Source of the DNA: Desulfovibrio desulfuricans
GTDB lineage: Bacteria > Desulfobacterota > Desulfovibrionia > Desulfovibrionales > Desulfovibrionaceae
Direction: 5' to 3'
Assembly (NCBI GenBank): GCA_003251995.1
Contig: QKDT01000409.1
Span: 1-6,516, forward strand
Length of the DNA: 6,516 nt
The notes under the pieces are model-generated. The model searched no databases. It was not told the origin of the DNA and saw only the letters and a program-made list of their open reading frames with translations. Position numbers and translations under genes: made by a program. Position 1 is the stretch's first letter. Every line of letters begins with the position of its first letter. Positions 5,307 to 6,516 of this stretch are shown here, one piece after another.

Positions 5307-5344
5307 CCGCCGGGATGGCGGGCGGGCGATCCCTTTACCGGCGG
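5307..5344. other. GC-rich hairpin between two small genes
   Basis: CCGCC (5307-5311) with GGCGG (5340-5344), and GGGAT (5312-5316) with ATCCC (5329-5333), make a two-part stem around a G/C-rich loop (ggcgggcgggcg). It fills the 94-bp gap between the genes ending at 5370 and starting at 5275. No T-tract follows on either strand, so it is not a classic terminator. It may slow ribosomes or stabilise an mRNA end. Confidence 0.35.
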
Positions 5345-5369
5345 TCTGGTTCAACCTGTGCGTCGGTGG

Positions 5370-5765
5370 TCAGTCCGCTTCCTGGTCCGCTGGTTCTTCT
5401 TCTTTGACGGATGTGATGCCCTTCTTGGTCTCCTCTGCCAAAAAGTCAGAATATCGGCTGATGGCGTGGAGGCCCTGATAAAGCCCGGTAACCACGCTAT
5501 AATGGGAAACAATGACTTGCCAATCCTTGCAGTGCTCACAAGGATCTTGGGTCTGCATTATGACAATACTGTTCAGCATGGTGGTAATGGCCTCTATCGC
5601 CTGGCTGTTGTCTTGGATCTGCGCCAAGTTTTCATCGGCTGAGGCTGCCTTGATATTGGGCTGCATGGTTAATGTGAGGTTCATCGGTTCATCCGGTCCA
5701 AACTCGATGAAATCGAATTTGTCCGTTTTTGTATCTGCAGTGGTCGGTGTGTTTGGCTGGTTCAT
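5370..5765 (-). CDS. Small acidic protein behind the tape measure gene
   Basis: This 131-residue frame starts at ATG 5765, 32 bp after the stop of the tape measure frame. The ribosome site is weak (GAG about 9 nt upstream), so it may depend on coupling with the gene before it. The N-terminus is polar and disordered (MNQPNTPTTADTKTDKFDF). Residues 41-72 are helical (NLAQIQDNSQAIEAITTMLN). A CEHC pair at 76-79 could bind a metal only with partners from another chain, since no second Cys/His pair is evident. Then VIVSHYSVVTGLYQGLHAIS and an acidic tail (KEEEPADQEAD). Small genes directly after tape measure often encode tail parts or chaperones, but no family is recognised here. Confidence 0.75.
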   Translation of the reverse strand: MNQPNTPTTADTKTDKFDFIEFGPDEPMNLTLTMQPNIKAASADENLAQIQDNSQAIEAITTMLNSIVIMQTQDPCEHCKDWQVIVSHYSVVTGLYQGLHAISRYSDFLAEETKKGITSVKEEEPADQEAD

Positions 5766-5797
5766 GTTTTTTATCTCGTTAATGGGTGAAATGTGGT

Positions 5798-6516
5798 TTA
5801 TGCGCTGGCCCGATAATTCATTTTTTTGAGCTCTTGTAAGAGCTGTCTGGCGTGCTCCTTGGTAATTTTCATTGGAACGGCCTGTTTGCTTGCTGGAAAG
5901 CTCAAGTTGACGTTGATGGTTTCACCGCTGTTGTTGCCTCCTGATGCCATGGCCAGGCCGCCTTGTTGAAAGCGTTGCTCCCTGGTGGTCGTTGCCTGGG
6001 TAATCAACCCACCCACACGGGCCTTGATGGTATCGATCTTGTCCAATCGCATGGAGTTGAGGGCTTGCATGAGCGCCACCCCATAGTGAGAAACAGCCTC
6101 CTTGCGAACGACGAACTCGCCAGGCTCCAGCAGTGCCCGCACCCGGTCACCGCCGCCATACCCGGGCAACTTACCGCCTCGTGCATACCGTTGGACCTCG
6201 CCGCCGGTCTGGTAGGCCCCGATCAGGCCGCCCCATCGGTTTTGCTGCACCGATTCGACATAGACCTTTACGTGCCGGTCTTTGGTCAGCTCGGTGAGCA
6301 TTTTTTCAAGGCGGCCTATGTCATCGCTTCCGGAAGCGAGAAACTTATCCCAAACCTCATCCCAATCACTGGTTACGGCTTCTGCTGACTGCTTGGATCC
6401 GGATTCCATAGCAGCCCACACCTTGCCCCAATCTCCATCTTCTGGCGGTTGGAATGCATCGGCAAAGGACAGTGCCATTTTCTTCTTCAATTTATCAGCG
6501 CTGCCGCCTATGCTAT
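5798..6516 (-). CDS. Phage tail tape measure protein, C-terminal part
   Basis: The frame is open to the right edge (238 codons visible, TAA at 5800-5798), so this is the C-terminus of a gene starting outside the window. A TTG at 6490 could start a short version but has no ribosome site, and the preceding residues (SIGGSADK) read naturally into it. The diagnostic stretch is GGLIGAYQTGG, then RYARGGKLPGYGGGDRVRAL (101-120, counting from the TTG) and LLEPGEFVVRKEAVSHYG. This Gly-rich repeat-and-PGEFVVRK pattern is characteristic of tape measure C-termini of siphophage and myophage type. Tape measure proteins fill the tail tube, set its length and help DNA injection. The last 30 residues are basic and helical (KEHARQLLQELKKM). 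No transmembrane segment falls in the visible part. Confidence 0.88.
   Translation of the reverse strand, partial: SIGGSADKLKKKMALSFADAFQPPEDGDWGKVWAAMESGSKQSAEAVTSDWDEVWDKFLASGSDDIGRLEKMLTELTKDRHVKVYVESVQQNRWGGLIGAYQTGGEVQRYARGGKLPGYGGGDRVRALLEPGEFVVRKEAVSHYGVALMQALNSMRLDKIDTIKARVGGLITQATTTREQRFQQGGLAMASGGNNSGETINVNLSFPASKQAVPMKITKEHARQLLQELKKMNYRASA

Noticed and set aside
4700..5642. Long plus-strand frames (4700-5407 and 4932-5642) across the RNA region and the small genes
   Set aside because: They run antisense to the small genes and the structured RNA, lack ribosome sites, and have Arg/Ser/Cys-rich shadow composition.

Overview
The window looks like part of a prophage or phage-related element in a GC-rich Gram-negative bacterium. 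I would guess a proteobacterium or desulfobacterium, but nothing here fixes the taxon. All convincing genes are read from the minus strand, so the transcriptional order runs from high to low coordinates. Three layers are visible.

(1) Right end, 6516-5039. The C-terminal part of a phage tape measure protein enters from outside the window. Two small unrecognised genes follow.

(2) Middle, 5038-4627, has no convincing protein gene but is dense in signals. There is a perfect 11-bp inverted repeat around a TTGACA box. It is followed by a stretch of about 86 nt that folds into three hairpins and ends in an intrinsic terminator. Then comes a leader with a long stem-loop plus T-tract. The loops of the 86-nt RNA are complementary to two places in that leader. 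This is the layout of the C4 (phage P1/P7) and CI (satellite P4) antisense-RNA immunity systems. I read it as a C4/CI-like RNA controlling the operon downstream.

(3) Left-centre, 4626-1082. A tightly overlapping operon encodes three small uncharacterised proteins and a 740-residue primase-helicase (CHC2 zinc finger, Toprim, P-loop ATPase, DUF3631-like C-terminus). Its stop codon lies inside an array of CGTAAC/GTTACG repeats (893-1094) arranged as a large nested dyad. This array is a candidate replication origin or iteron region.

Beyond the array, at 751-1, is the first 250 codons of an AT-richer, unrecognised conserved-looking gene that runs off the left edge. It could be cargo or the flanking host chromosome.

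Together, antisense-RNA immunity, then a replication operon headed by a multi-domain primase-helicase, then iterons, recall the regulatory and replication logic of P4. Here this is placed directly behind a tail tape-measure gene and uses a different, DUF3631-type helicase. A second possible operator with the same TGTCAA-N7-TTGAC arrangement as the immunity-region palindrome lies inside the primase gene.
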